Shown here one piece after another: positions 1 to 8,928 of a DNA stretch of 64,000 nt. The notes beneath the pieces were generated by a model. The model was not told the DNA's origin. It worked only from the letters and a program-made list of their open reading frames with translations, and did not search any database. Each line of letters begins with the position of its first letter. Position 1 is the stretch's first letter. The position numbers were made by a program, and so were the translations under genes. Origin of the DNA: Hyphomicrobium sp. (lineage in GTDB: Bacteria > Pseudomonadota > Alphaproteobacteria > Rhizobiales > Hyphomicrobiaceae); the NCBI RefSeq assembly GCF_019753045.1, contig NZ_JAIELN010000011.1:109715-173714 (forward strand), given 5' to 3'.

Positions 1-419
1 GGCAGATGGAGACGCATAGCCCAGCCCGGAAGAGCGAGCTTTTCAGCTGGAAACCAGTTGCGATATCCGAGGATTACGAGCGAAAGCACGCCGCCGAAAA
101 TCGCGACGAAAACGAGATACTCGACGATGTGATTTGCACCGATCCAAACGCTTCCGGCCGCAATCAGCTTGGCATCTCCGCCACCGAGAAGATTGAGCGA
201 AAAGAGCGTGAACGTCACGCCGAGGATCGCGAACCCGATTGCGAGGTTGGTGCCGAAAGTCTCGAGCGGCATGCGCGTGAGCAGCGCCACGGCAATAAAT
301 CCGCCGACGAGCGCGAGCGAGATCTTGTTCGGTATCTTCATCGTGAAGAGATCGTTGGCCGCAGCAAACGCCATCGCGACCGGAAACGTCATGAGCAGGA
401 TTGAGGCGAGCGACGCCAT
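1..419 (-). CDS. cpaA: Prepilin peptidase CpaA/TadV (A24 family), partial at left edge
   Basis: Aspartic prepilin peptidase that would cleave the short leader of the Flp pilins encoded just upstream. The reverse reading frame begins with ATG at 419 and runs off the window, so about 139 residues are visible. The two family signatures are present: an Asp in 'NDLFTMKIPN' (about residue 23) and the GGGD motif (about residues 79-82). Several hydrophobic segments fit an inner-membrane enzyme. It follows the two pilin genes on the same strand, the usual start of a Tad/cpa locus, so the rest of the locus (cpaB, cpaC, cpaE, cpaF, tadBC) probably lies to the left, outside the window. That is inference. 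Confidence 0.88.
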   Translation of the reverse strand, partial: MASLASILLMTFPVAMAFAAANDLFTMKIPNKISLALVGGFIAVALLTRMPLETFGTNLAIGFAILGVTFTLFSLNLLGGGDAKLIAAGSVWIGANHIVEYLVFVAIFGGVLSLVILGYRNWFPAEKLALPGWAMRLHL

Positions 420-516
420 GTGTAGAGACCTAGATGGATGCAAAAGACGCTGCGAGCATGCAGCATGCGAGTAAAAGTGCGCCTAACGCCGCGAAACGTC
501 TGTTCTCGATTTCGCC

Positions 517-693
517 TTACAGATTGGCCGCGAAGTACGTGCCAATGGTCGCGAACATGCCCTGCAAGGCACCTGATATCTGCGACAGTGCAGCGACCAT
601 GCAGATACTCACAATCCCCGCAATCAACGCATATTCGATTGACGTTGCGCCGCTTTCATCGCTTAGAAAGCTCCGGACGAACCCATTGTGCAT
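517..693 (-). CDS. Flp/Fap-type pilin, second copy
   Basis: Small pilin subunit of 58 residues. It has a charged N-terminus, then the type IVb prepilin cleavage context ESG|ATSIEYALIAG (Gly15, Glu20, Tyr21) and a single hydrophobic helix. Longer in-frame starts exist up to 780, but ATG at 693 has AAGG about 10 bases upstream and gives a leader length typical of Flp pilins. It lies between cpaA and the other pilin gene on the same strand. A terminator-like hairpin separates it from the first pilin gene, so it may be expressed less strongly or differently. The sequence differs clearly from the other pilin outside the cleavage region. Confidence 0.85.
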   Translation of the reverse strand: MHNGFVRSFLSDESGATSIEYALIAGIVSICMVAALSQISGALQGMFATIGTYFAANL

Positions 694-833
694 GTCGGTT
701 ACCTTGTGCTGTCGGAGCCGAAGACGGGCGCCGTCCATAAGGAATTGTAGCGCAGAGATCTTAAGCTCCGGTGGCCGCATGAAATTTGCGAAGCATTCCG
801 CGTAGAGCCGCGCCGGCTGGAACTATCTCTGAT

Positions 834-871
834 GAAAAAAATGCGCCCGGAGTTGTTTTTTCCGAGCGCAT
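834..871 (-). terminator. Rho-independent terminator after the major pilin gene
   Basis: On the reverse strand an 11-bp stem (arms 861-871 and 841-851, one G-U pair) is followed by a run of about seven T. It lies 32 bases after the stop codon of the upstream pilin gene. It should make that pilin a monocistronic, abundant transcript and limit read-through into the second pilin and cpaA. Confidence 0.8.
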
Positions 872-902
872 CTTATTCGCAAACCTAAGAAGGCAAGTTG
901 CC

Positions 903-1082
903 TTACTTAGCCGTGTTGGCGGTGTTGAGTTCGGTGCCAACCTTGGTGAACGTGTCGTTCAGGTAGCCCTTAAGAGTGCCGAGCGTGCCGATAATCCCAA
1001 CAGCGACGATCGCAGCGATTAGGCCATATTCGATGGCCGTTGCACCCGACTCATCGTTCATGAAACGCGAAAACAAGTTCAT
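903..1082 (-). CDS. Flp/Fap-type pilin, probable major subunit
   Basis: Pilin of 59 residues: a short basic leader, cleavage context ESG|ATAIEYGLIAA (Gly13, Glu18, Tyr19) and one hydrophobic helix with glycine spacing typical of Flp pilins. The start at 1082 is supported by a GGGAG ribosome-binding site eight bases upstream; the reading frame extends to 1151 but without such a site. A strong terminator follows and a long AT-rich upstream region precedes it, as expected for a highly expressed pilin gene. Role as the main Flp fibre subunit for adhesion is inferred from family and position. Confidence 0.88.
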   Translation of the reverse strand: MNLFSRFMNDESGATAIEYGLIAAIVAVGIIGTLGTLKGYLNDTFTKVGTELNTANTAK

Positions 1083-1647
1083 GTGTACTCTCCCAAACCA
1101 GTTCTGAAGTGTAGTGTCCAATCCTGCTTCGCCGGGGGGATCCGTCCTCACCAGCGAACTTTAGCGACAATAATGCTCAAAAATTAAATTCAGGTAAAAC
1201 CGCATAGGTTGCAAGGATGATCCGACTAAATATCAAATGAACGATGGACATTGCGCAAGAAATACAAGCATAGACAAAGAAAAAACAAGACAAGCCTCAT
1301 TACTAAATCACAAATAACTGCGTTAATACGTAAATCTTAGCAGCATTAATTGGTTAATACTTCTTAATTATTTGGTTTTTGGCATCTGATTGAGATGGGG
1401 ATAGAGTATAATGAAGGCAATCGCTCGTCATCCGTTCCGGGAGGCAGCTGCGCCTGACCTTGGATGAACACGGCCTGCATTCACGGGCGCACCGTCAACT
1501 CAAGTAACTTTTCCACTCCCGCGAATGACGCGCCGCAACCTCTAGGATCGTACCTCGGTGACGCCGCACCCGATTGAAACGGCAATTACCAGTTCCTTCA
1601 CCAATTCATGCGGTAATTATCTCTTCCTCGAGATAGCCGGATGCCGA
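1083..1647. promoter_or_regulatory. AT-rich divergent control region of the pilin genes
   Basis: About 560 bases with no convincing gene, clearly richer in A and T than the surroundings between about 1150 and 1400. It separates the leftward pilin genes from the rightward CpaC-N/TadE genes and so must hold promoters for both. TTAA tetramers occur at 1323, 1346, 1354 and 1364. Their spacing does not match the CtrA consensus TTAA-N7-TTAA, so a CtrA link is only a possibility. A GTG at 1558 could extend the next gene upstream. Confidence 0.4.
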
Positions 1648-2154
1648 ATGCTCAAAAGATCCAAACGAACCGCAACGCCGCCCCGGCTTATTCGCGGCAT
1701 CGCGTATGCGAGCCTCATTATATTGGCTAACGCGCCGGCCACCGCCGGAGACTTGGTCGTGCGGTACGATCAATCCCAATTGCTGAGGCTCCCTAGACCT
1801 GCATCTGAGATTATCGTGGGCAATCCTTCGATCGCCGACGTCACTCTTCAGGACGGCAACTTGGTCGTCGTGACCGGCAAGACTTTCGGAATAACGAACA
1901 TCATCGCCCTCGATAACGACCACAACGTCATCCAAGACCAGCGGGTGATGGTGGAGCGCGACGATCGACGGATCGTCAACCTGCATAAAGGAAGTCAGCG
2001 CTTCACATACGCCTGCACGCCCAATTGCGAGCCGACGCTGACAATCGGCGACGAGAAGGACTTCTTTAATAACGTCAAATCGGCAAACTCTAGCAAGACG
2101 AAGTTCTCCGAAGGCTCAGCCGATCAGGGCGCCAATGCAAACAACCAGCAATAA
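1648..2154 (+). CDS. Pilus assembly protein with CpaC N-terminal (secretin N-like) domain
   Basis: Exported protein of about 168 residues. After a signal peptide ending near 'ANAPATAG' it carries the domain found at the N-terminus of CpaC/RcpA secretins (motif 'VGNPSIADVTL', then 'VTGKTFGITNIIALD'), but no secretin channel domain. A C-terminal tail rich in Ser, Asn and Gln has two Cys in 'ACTPNCEP' that could form a disulfide. Such stand-alone proteins occur in alphaproteobacterial Tad loci and are thought to act in the periplasm with the secretin. I chose ATG 1648 because it directly precedes the basic signal-peptide start; a GTG at 1558 would add 30 uncharacteristic residues. Confidence 0.75.
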   Translation: MLKRSKRTATPPRLIRGIAYASLIILANAPATAGDLVVRYDQSQLLRLPRPASEIIVGNPSIADVTLQDGNLVVVTGKTFGITNIIALDNDHNVIQDQRVMVERDDRRIVNLHKGSQRFTYACTPNCEPTLTIGDEKDFFNNVKSANSSKTKFSEGSADQGANANNQQ

Positions 2155-2284
2155 TGAGCGGCACAGGAATGAATGCATTTAACGCTTTGTGAACCGCGCC
2201 AAAAGAAAGATGTTTCGATAAATGCGCTTTTAATGTTCGAGGTCTACCTCTCACTGCAACGCATGAAGAGGGATCTCGAGCGCA

Positions 2285-2854
2285 ATGACGGCTGGCATCA
2301 AGCCGCTTTTGAAGCTTCTCGGCCTTCGTCGCTTTCAACGCGACGACAATGGCGCGACCGCAGTTGAGTTTGCGATCGTCGCCACGCCCTTCATGATGTT
2401 CATGCTCGGCCTCGTCGGCTGCGCATTCTATTTTTTCATTATCAGCTCGATCGAAAAGGGTATGGATCAAGCGAGCCGCCTTATCCGCACCGGCCAAGCG
2501 GTCACTCAGAAAATGACCGTCGACCAGTTCAGAAAGAAAATTTGCACTGGGGCAGGCCCGTGGATCAATTGCAATAACCTTCAGATTTTTGCACAGGCTA
2601 CGGATAATTGGAATGCCGGCATCGAACCGTATAAGTGTTTGGACAACACCGCAAACCTGTCTCTGGTCATGAAGCCGACGGACCTCATAGCCATTTACAC
2701 CGGCACTGCCAGCCAGATCGTGATCGTTACGACCTGTTATAAATGGGACTTCACCGCCAAGCTTCCCTTCGTCAAATTCGGCAACGCTCCCGACGGCACT
2801 ACAATGATGCAAACCGCTACGGCTTTCCGCAGCGAACCTTACCCGAGCAATTAA
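2285..2854 (+). CDS. TadE-like pseudopilin, Tad pilus assembly
   Basis: Protein of 189 residues with a short basic N-terminus, then 'NGATAVEFAIVATPF', the TadE prepilin-like signature (Gly-Ala then Glu/Phe), followed by one hydrophobic helix and a periplasmic domain with several Cys. TadE and TadF pseudopilins are processed by the prepilin peptidase and needed for Flp pilus assembly in the Tad systems where this was studied. A GAGGG ribosome-binding site precedes the ATG. It ends three bases before the next TadE-like gene, so both are one operon. Confidence 0.82.
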   Translation: MTAGIKPLLKLLGLRRFQRDDNGATAVEFAIVATPFMMFMLGLVGCAFYFFIISSIEKGMDQASRLIRTGQAVTQKMTVDQFRKKICTGAGPWINCNNLQIFAQATDNWNAGIEPYKCLDNTANLSLVMKPTDLIAIYTGTASQIVIVTTCYKWDFTAKLPFVKFGNAPDGTTMMQTATAFRSEPYPSN

Positions 2855-2857
2855 GCC

Positions 2858-3484
2858 ATGCAACAATTTGGGATTTCTCGATTGATTTCTCAATTCGGCT
2901 CGCTGCTAGGTGACAGGTCAGGCATCGCAGCGGTCGAGTTCGCGTTCCTCGCGCCGGTTCTGATGCTGATGACCTTCGGCACTTTCGAAGTCACGCGCGC
3001 GCTGATCATTCACAAGCGCTTCCAGAAAGCGACAGCGATGATCGGAGACCTCGTAGCTCGCGAACAGCAGCTCGGAGCAACGAGCACGGAAGCAAAAGAT
3101 CAGCTGAATGCCATCATGGTTGCAGCCGTCCAGGCGATGGAGCCATACAGCTCCAGCACGATGCAGATGGGCATCTATCAGTTCAGGGCAAATAGCACCG
3201 ACGCCACGAAATCCAGAATCGAATGGTCTTACGCCTACAATTCCATGATCATTCAGCCTTGCTCTCTGACGTACACTGCGAACACGCTGGTTCCGGCGAA
3301 CCTCCTTTCGAAGGGCGACGCCGCAATCATCATCGACTCCAAATATCAGTTCTCGCCGCTGCTGAAGAACCTGCTGCCTACAGTCATACAAAACCTGACC
3401 TGGACCGACACGGCGACGTTTTCCCCGCGCTTCGGGTCGGTTTTTTACGGTCAGGCGACCCAAAATTCGGTTTGCCCGACCTAA
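2858..3484 (+). CDS. Second TadE/TadF-like pseudopilin
   Basis: Protein of 208 residues. The N-terminal segment 'SGIAAVEFAFLAPVLMLM' is the TadE-type membrane anchor and cleavage region. The rest is a periplasmic domain with Cys near positions 128 and 206. It is translationally close to the preceding TadE-like gene, and the pair probably acts as the TadE/TadF couple of this locus. A third member, a long TadG-like protein, is encoded near 41-42 kb. Confidence 0.8.
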   Translation: MQQFGISRLISQFGSLLGDRSGIAAVEFAFLAPVLMLMTFGTFEVTRALIIHKRFQKATAMIGDLVAREQQLGATSTEAKDQLNAIMVAAVQAMEPYSSSTMQMGIYQFRANSTDATKSRIEWSYAYNSMIIQPCSLTYTANTLVPANLLSKGDAAIIIDSKYQFSPLLKNLLPTVIQNLTWTDTATFSPRFGSVFYGQATQNSVCPT

Positions 3485-3786
3485 TCGGCCCATTCATCTT
3501 GAAATTTCTGCGGTGTGTGCGCTCGGCGCATCAACCACAAAAGAAATTCGAATACTTTTTTTAATTAATCCGGGTACGGAGGAAATAAATCCTCCCATGA
3601 CGGATTAGTGAGCACTCTATTGTCTTAAACACCCCCGTTGCCGCAAGCGCTAAGAAAACTTTTTTCGCTACACGCACGGAATTGAGCATTCCTTTCTAGT
3701 GACGCGCCGGCGGACCCTTGTCTTGTTGCAACCATCCGGTACAGTTTACTCATCATAATTAAAAGTGCGCTAGGGATTGCCACCTT
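3485..3786. other. Intergenic region with two-part stem-loop
   Basis: About 300 bases without a supported gene. It contains a hairpin with an outer arm pair AATCCG/CGGATT (3567-3572 and 3601-3606), a symmetric five-base internal loop, and an inner arm pair GGAGGA/TCCTCC (3578-3583 and 3590-3595). It is preceded, not followed, by a T run, so it is not a classical terminator for the TadE operon. The remainder must hold the promoter of the TetR gene; I see no clear -35/-10 pair. Confidence 0.45.
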
Positions 3787-4383
3787 ATGGGACGAAGATC
3801 CGTTCATTCACCGGAGGAGTTGCGTCAGCTTATTCTCGATGCCTCACAAACCATTGTGGAACGCAATGGAATGACGGGCCTCTCTGCTCGCGAAATAGCG
3901 CGCATGATCGGATATTCGCCGGGCACGCTCTACAATATCTTTGAAAACCTGGATGACGTTCTGCTGACGCTACAAGTGCAGCTGATGGGGCGCACACTCG
4001 AACACATGAAGCGCGTTCCGCTCGGATCGGACAGGGAAAAGAACGTAGAGGCTTTGGCACACGGCTACGTAGACTTCGCCCTCGTCAATCGGCGCATGTG
4101 GAATCTATTCCTGGCCCACACCTTGCCCGCTGGAACGAGCGTGCCGGTATTGCTGCACGACTATACGAATAGCCTTATCGAGATCGTCAAAGACCAGCTT
4201 GCGCCGATCGCACCGGACGCATCGCTTGACGCTCTCGATGCGATGGCACGCACTCTGTGGGCTGGCCTCAACGGCATCACGGCGATTGCGGCAACCGAGA
4301 AGGGCGTCTACCTCACACCCGCGACCGCGCAATCATTCGCCAAGGAATTGACGACCATCTTTATTAGGGGTTTGCGCTGCTAG
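3787..4383 (+). CDS. TetR/AcrR family transcriptional regulator
   Basis: Regulator of 198 residues. The N-terminal helix-turn-helix is clear ('LSAREIARMIGYSPGTLYNIFENLDDV', about residues 32-58), with the Tyr-Phe spacing of TetR recognition helices. The C-terminal part resembles the WHG-type ligand-binding domain ('MARTLWAGLNGI'). Ligand and targets cannot be read from the sequence. Its last 20 bases overlap the end of the convergent YdjM-like gene, so the two mRNAs would be complementary at their 3' ends. Confidence 0.85.
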   Translation: MGRRSVHSPEELRQLILDASQTIVERNGMTGLSAREIARMIGYSPGTLYNIFENLDDVLLTLQVQLMGRTLEHMKRVPLGSDREKNVEALAHGYVDFALVNRRMWNLFLAHTLPAGTSVPVLLHDYTNSLIEIVKDQLAPIAPDASLDALDAMARTLWAGLNGITAIAATEKGVYLTPATAQSFAKELTTIFIRGLRC

Positions 4384-5281
4384 GCAGGACATCACTGGCC
4401 GGAGCGGGAGCCGGAAGCGGTGCCGCTTCTGCCGCCGGCTGAGGCTGCGCAATTGGAGCTGCGGTGTCCTTCGCCTCTCCAGCATGACCGACTGAATGCT
4501 CGCCGATCGAACTCGTCGTTATACCGCTCTCACTATCAGGCTTGCTGCTCGCAAAGTGCGGACCTTGAACGATGCCGAACCACTTGTCGGTCGGCAGCAT
4601 CCGCTGCTGCAAGCCCGTCCACATGCTGTGCGAACTAAGCCCGTCGACGAATGTCGTTGTTTGCGGTGAAATCATGATGGCCGCCGCAGTGGCCCCCGCC
4701 ATCGCGAGCGAAGCACCGAGATGCCGGCGATCGAAAAACTTCAACGCCGTGCCGAATGACGATTTGATGCGCGTGTCCATCACGTCGACCGAATAGATCT
4801 CATCGAGCGTCAGATGGGTTATGTAGCCGACGAACATGAACGCGGCGGCGAGCCACGAAACGCCCTCGGGCTTGCCGAGCAGATACCGAAACACGATGGC
4901 CGTCGCGACTGATGAAAAGACCGCCGCAAGGATCGAATGCCAGATCCCTCTGTGCACCGAGATACGATGGAAGATCGCGTGCAAACCGTATCGAACGACG
5001 AGAAGCGTTCCAAGCCACAGCACCCAAAGCTCGGCAATAGAGAACTCCGTCGCCGCATTGAACAGCACCGCGAATGAAAAGAAGATCGCAAGCCCCGCGA
5101 ACATCGCCCGGCTCGGCCGCGAGTCCTTGAGGTCGATGTCGGGCAGCACGGAACCGAGAACGCCGGCTAAAGTTACCGCGACCAGATTCTGCGGGGCGAC
5201 GACGTCCGCGGCGAGGGTCAGGGTTGCAAGCGCGCCCGTTACAACGGTACCAATCGCGATGTGAGTGGTGAAATTCGCCAT
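4364..5281 (-). CDS. Membrane-bound metal-dependent hydrolase, YdjM/DUF457 family
   Basis: Polytopic membrane protein of about 305 residues. The family motif HIAIG near the N-terminus ('NFTTHIAIGTVV'), the 'GSVLPDIDLKDS' Asp pair, 'RGIWHS' and the 'THLTLDEI' segment are the conserved polar residues of the YdjM/DUF457 family, thought to bind metal within the membrane. Activity in this family is largely unproven. The C-terminal 70 residues are Pro/Ala-rich and probably disordered. ATG 5281 starts directly at the family's first conserved block; an ATG 18 bases upstream is possible. Confidence 0.78.
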   Translation of the reverse strand: MANFTTHIAIGTVVTGALATLTLAADVVAPQNLVAVTLAGVLGSVLPDIDLKDSRPSRAMFAGLAIFFSFAVLFNAATEFSIAELWVLWLGTLLVVRYGLHAIFHRISVHRGIWHSILAAVFSSVATAIVFRYLLGKPEGVSWLAAAFMFVGYITHLTLDEIYSVDVMDTRIKSSFGTALKFFDRRHLGASLAMAGATAAAIMISPQTTTFVDGLSSHSMWTGLQQRMLPTDKWFGIVQGPHFASSKPDSESGITTSSIGEHSVGHAGEAKDTAAPIAQPQPAAEAAPLPAPAPASDVLPSSANP

Positions 5282-5522
5282 CGTTGCCACCAACCGCATT
5301 TGCCCGCTCGCAAACCGAGACGTATGGACTGGCTAGCGGCCCTCTCTTCGGTTAATGGAGCATCAGATTCGCACCGCCCCGGCGAGGGCCTGATGCGGCA
5401 CGGATGTGGATAATCCTCCAACGAACACGGCCTGCTGAGGCCGAAACGCTCTTTCCAATTGCGGCGCTGCGATTCGACTATAAGACCTGGGCGCAGCCAT
5501 CGACGACGGAACACCGCTTTTA

Positions 5523-6440
5523 ATGTCCACCGCCTCTAAAAATGAACACGACAGGATCGCACGCATAGCGGTGATCAATATCGCTGTCGCGCTGACCGTC
5601 GTGACGTTGAAATATATCGCCTACGCGGTTTCGGGATCGGTCGCCCTCTTCTCCGATGCGCTCGAAAGCATCGTCAACGTGATGACCGCCATCGCGGCCT
5701 TTAGCGCTATCCGCCTCAGCGCCAAACCGGCCGACGCCGATCATCCCTTCGGCCACTACAAGGCCGAATTCCTCGCGGCCATGTTCGAAGGCGCAATGAT
5801 CGCCGTCGCCGCGGTGCTCATCATGATCAAAGCCTATTCGGGCCTGGTCAACGGCGTCGAACTCGCGCATCCGGGTCTCGGCCTCGTAATCAACATCGTG
5901 TCGACCGTGATCAACGCCGGTTGGGCTTGGGCGTTGATCAAGTGGGGAACGAACTGGCGCTCGCCTGCGCTCGTGGCGGATGGCCAGCACTTGTTTACGG
6001 ATGTCATCACATCAGTCGGCGTCGTCGCTGCCTTGATCGTGGCTATCCTCACGGGCTGGACAATCCTCGACCCATTGATCGCCGCCGTGGTAGCGACCCA
6101 CATCCTCTTCATGGGCTACAACATCGCGACGGAATCCATGTCGCGATTGATGGATCAGGCGGCGAGCCCGGAGATCGAGGGCCGCATCAGGGGCGTCATC
6201 GAGGCGAACGGCCACGGCGCGCTAGAAGCACATGATATCCGCACCCGCCAAGCCGGACGCGCCCTGTTCATTGAATTCCATCTCGTCGTGCCAGGCACCA
6301 TGACCGTCGACGACGCTCACGTCATCTGCGACCGGCTCGAGGATTCGATTGAGCAGAGCATCGAAGGCTCGGAGGTCGTCATTCACGTCGAGCCGGAACA
6401 CAAGGCAAAGCCCGAGGAATCCGGCGCCGTACCGCTTTAG
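5523..6440 (+). CDS. Cation diffusion facilitator family metal exporter
   Basis: CDF transporter of 305 residues that would export divalent metal (Zn, Co, Fe or Mn) by proton exchange. Six membrane segments precede a cytosolic domain. Metal-site residues are visible: Asp45 in 'LFSDALES' and the His156-x3-Asp160 pair in 'GQHLFTDV'. A His/Asp-rich loop 'DHPFGHYK' follows TM2. The C-terminal domain has '[17 protein letters not shown]', typical of the dimerising metal-sensing domain. The substrate cannot be assigned. It ends overlapping the stop of the convergent rimO gene by four bases. Confidence 0.9.
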   Translation: MSTASKNEHDRIARIAVINIAVALTVVTLKYIAYAVSGSVALFSDALESIVNVMTAIAAFSAIRLSAKPADADHPFGHYKAEFLAAMFEGAMIAVAAVLIMIKAYSGLVNGVELAHPGLGLVINIVSTVINAGWAWALIKWGTNWRSPALVADGQHLFTDVITSVGVVAALIVAILTGWTILDPLIAAVVATHILFMGYNIATESMSRLMDQAASPEIEGRIRGVIEANGHGALEAHDIRTRQAGRALFIEFHLVVPGTMTVDDAHVICDRLEDSIEQSIEGSEVVIHVEPEHKAKPEESGAVPL

Positions 6441-7828
6441 ACGCGTTCGGCCCAGAGATCGTACTCATCGGCTTCGACGACCTTGCCGCGGATAATCTCC
6501 CCGGCATTCAGATCGTCTTCGCCGTTGAGAAACACGTTGCCGTCGATATCTGGCGCGTCCCACTTCGAACGGCCAATGGCGCCGTCTTCGTCGACTTCAT
6601 CGATGATGATGTCGATCGTCGATCCGACCTTTTCTCGCAGTATCTCGCTGCTGACGTCCTTCTGCGCGGCCATGAAGCGGTGCCAGCGTTCCTCTTTCAC
6701 CTCTTCCGGAACCGCGCCCTCGATAGCGTTGGCCGTCGCGCCCTCGACGGCTTCATATTTGAAGCATCCGGCGCGATTGATCTTGGCTTCCTTCAGCCAG
6801 TCGAGCAGGAATTGAAAATCCTCTTCGGTTTCGCCCGGGAACCCAACGATGAACGTCGAGCGAATGGCGAGATCCGGACACACGTCACGCCAGCGGCGAA
6901 TGCGTTCCGCCGTCTTCTCCTGCGACGCGGGCCGCCGCATCGCCTTCAGGACTGACGGAGAGGCATGCTGAAACGGGATGTCGAGATACGGCAGGATCTT
7001 GCCTTCCGCCATCAGCGGGATGACGTCGTCGACATGCGGATAGGGGTAGACGTAGTGCATCCGCACCCATGCGCCGAGATCGCCCAGCGCCCGCGACAAA
7101 TCGAGAAAGCGCGCTTTGAGCGGACTGCCCTTCCAAGGGCTCTCCGCGTATTTCAGATCGAGGCCGTATGCGCTCGTATCCTGGCTGATAACGAGCAGCT
7201 CTTTGACGCCCGCGCTGACGAGACGCTCTGCCTCGGTCATGACGTGGTTCGACGGCCGGCTCGCGAGATCACCCCTGAGCGAAGGGATGATGCAGAACGT
7301 GCAGCGATTGTTGCAGCCTTCCGAAATCTTCAGATAGGCGTAATGGCGCGGTGTGAGCCTAAGCCCCTCGGGCGGCACGAGATCCAGAAACGGATCATGG
7401 AGCGGCGGCACGGCGTCATGCACGGCTTCGACGACCTGCTCGTATTGATGCGGCCCCGTCACCGCGAGAACACCCGGATAGGCTTCGCGAATTCGATCCT
7501 CTTCCACGCCGAAACAGCCGGTCACGATCACCCGGCCGTTGCCGTTCATCGCTTCGCCAATGGCGTCGAGACTTTCCTTTTTGGCTGAATCGAGAAAACC
7601 GCACGTGTTCACCACGACGACGTCGGCGCCGTCGTAATCGCGGGCTATCGAATAGCCTTCCGACCTGAGCTTGGTGATGATGCGTTCGCTGTCGACCAGG
7701 GCCTTCGGACACCCGAGAGATACAAACCCGACTTTGGGCGTGCGTGGTTGCGGCGCGGCCGCGCCATGCGCCAGCCGCCGCACCTTTGCACTTGCCTTTG
7801 CCTTGATCTTTACTGAGGGTCTCGCCAT
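6437..7828 (-). CDS. rimO: Ribosomal protein S12 methylthiotransferase RimO
   Basis: Radical-SAM enzyme that adds a methylthio group to an Asp of ribosomal protein S12. It has the UPF0004 N-terminal domain with three Cys for one 4Fe-4S cluster (about Cys40, Cys76, Cys105), the radical SAM motif CNNRCTFC (about residues 172-179), and a C-terminal TRAM domain. The sequence '[16 protein letters not shown]' is characteristic of RimO rather than MiaB. I start at ATG 7828 (463 residues); a GTG at 7873 would add 15 basic residues. The divergent XdhC-like gene begins 71 bases away. Confidence 0.92.
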   Translation of the reverse strand: MARPSVKIKAKASAKVRRLAHGAAAPQPRTPKVGFVSLGCPKALVDSERIITKLRSEGYSIARDYDGADVVVVNTCGFLDSAKKESLDAIGEAMNGNGRVIVTGCFGVEEDRIREAYPGVLAVTGPHQYEQVVEAVHDAVPPLHDPFLDLVPPEGLRLTPRHYAYLKISEGCNNRCTFCIIPSLRGDLASRPSNHVMTEAERLVSAGVKELLVISQDTSAYGLDLKYAESPWKGSPLKARFLDLSRALGDLGAWVRMHYVYPYPHVDDVIPLMAEGKILPYLDIPFQHASPSVLKAMRRPASQEKTAERIRRWRDVCPDLAIRSTFIVGFPGETEEDFQFLLDWLKEAKINRAGCFKYEAVEGATANAIEGAVPEEVKEERWHRFMAAQKDVSSEILREKVGSTIDIIIDEVDEDGAIGRSKWDAPDIDGNVFLNGEDDLNAGEIIRGKVVEADEYDLWAERV

Positions 7829-7899
7829 CTTCGCGCTTCTAGCCTTCGGGCCGGACAAGCGCAATCGCGACACTATGGCCGTTATCCAAAGATAAGCCC

Positions 7900-8928
7900 G
7901 TGACCGACCTCCAAGCCGATCAAGTTGCTTCCAAAACAGACGCTCCGCTCACCAATGCAAGGGCGGCTGCCAGAGCCTGGCTCGAAGCCGGGCGGCCCGT
8001 TGCCATGGCGACGGTGATCGACACCTGGGGCTCGGCGCCCGTCCGCGCCGGCGGCCAAATGGCGATCGCCGATATCGACGAGTTTCAGGGCTCGGTTTCC
8101 GGAGGCTGCGTCGAAGCCGACGTCATCGCCGCGGGCATAGACGTCATCGAAAACGGCAAACCGCAGATCTTGAGCTTCGGCATCGCCGACGAGACCGCCT
8201 GGCGCTCCGGCCTCGCCTGCGGCGGCAAGATACGCGTCTACGTCTCGCGGCTCGACCCGGGAACCGACCTCGAATTCATCAAGCGATTGGACGAAGCCAC
8301 GGCCAACCGGTCCCCACTCGTGATTGCGACGCGTCTCTCGGACGGCGCCCGCGAGATCCACGATGGAACCGCAGCCACCGACCCGGCAATTGCCGAAACG
8401 GTCCGCCGCGCCCACAGCGCCGTCGACAAGAGCGGAGAGACATTCCTGCACGCGTTGACGCCGCCGCCACGCATCATCATCGTCGGCGCAACGCACATCG
8501 CCCAGCATCTCGCGACGATGGCGACGGCAGCCGGATACGACGTCAAGGTGATCGATCCGAGAACCGCGTTTGCAAGCCCCGCACGTTTCGATCCCTCGCA
8601 GATCATCGCCGGATGGCCGGAAGAGTGCTTCAGGAAAATGACCGCCGATCCGTTCTCGGCAGTCGTGACGCTGACCCACGTCAATCATATCGACGACGAA
8701 GCTCTGTCCGTCGCGCTCAAATCACCCTGCCGTTACATCGGCGCGCTCGGCTCGCGAAGAACGCACGCAAAGCGCGTCGCCCGTCTGCAGGCCGCCGGTT
8801 TTACCGACGCCGACATCGCGCGCATTAACGCCCCCGTGGGTCTCGATATCGAAGCCGAGACGGCAGGAGAAATAGCAACCTCGATCCTGGCGCAGATCAT
8901 CTCGGCATTCCGGAAAGCGCCGGAGTGA
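7900..8928 (+). CDS. XdhC/CoxI family molybdenum-enzyme maturation protein
   Basis: Protein of 342 residues, GTG start. The N-terminal XdhC/CoxI domain carries '[13 protein letters not shown]', and the C-terminal part is the XdhC Rossmann domain ('[17 protein letters not shown]', then '[15 protein letters not shown]'). Members bind molybdenum cofactor and help sulfuration or insertion into xanthine dehydrogenase-type enzymes. It overlaps the following MobA-like gene by four bases (GTGA), so the two are translationally coupled. No molybdenum hydroxylase is encoded within the window, so its client enzyme must be elsewhere. Confidence 0.85.
   Translation: MTDLQADQVASKTDAPLTNARAAARAWLEAGRPVAMATVIDTWGSAPVRAGGQMAIADIDEFQGSVSGGCVEADVIAAGIDVIENGKPQILSFGIADETAWRSGLACGGKIRVYVSRLDPGTDLEFIKRLDEATANRSPLVIATRLSDGAREIHDGTAATDPAIAETVRRAHSAVDKSGETFLHALTPPPRIIIVGATHIAQHLATMATAAGYDVKVIDPRTAFASPARFDPSQIIAGWPEECFRKMTADPFSAVVTLTHVNHIDDEALSVALKSPCRYIGALGSRRTHAKRVARLQAAGFTDADIARINAPVGLDIEAETAGEIATSILAQIISAFRKAPE

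Noticed and set aside
1323..1367. CtrA-binding sites before the pilin gene
   Set aside because: TTAA tetramers are present, but spacings are four and six bases, not the required seven, and the region is AT-rich.
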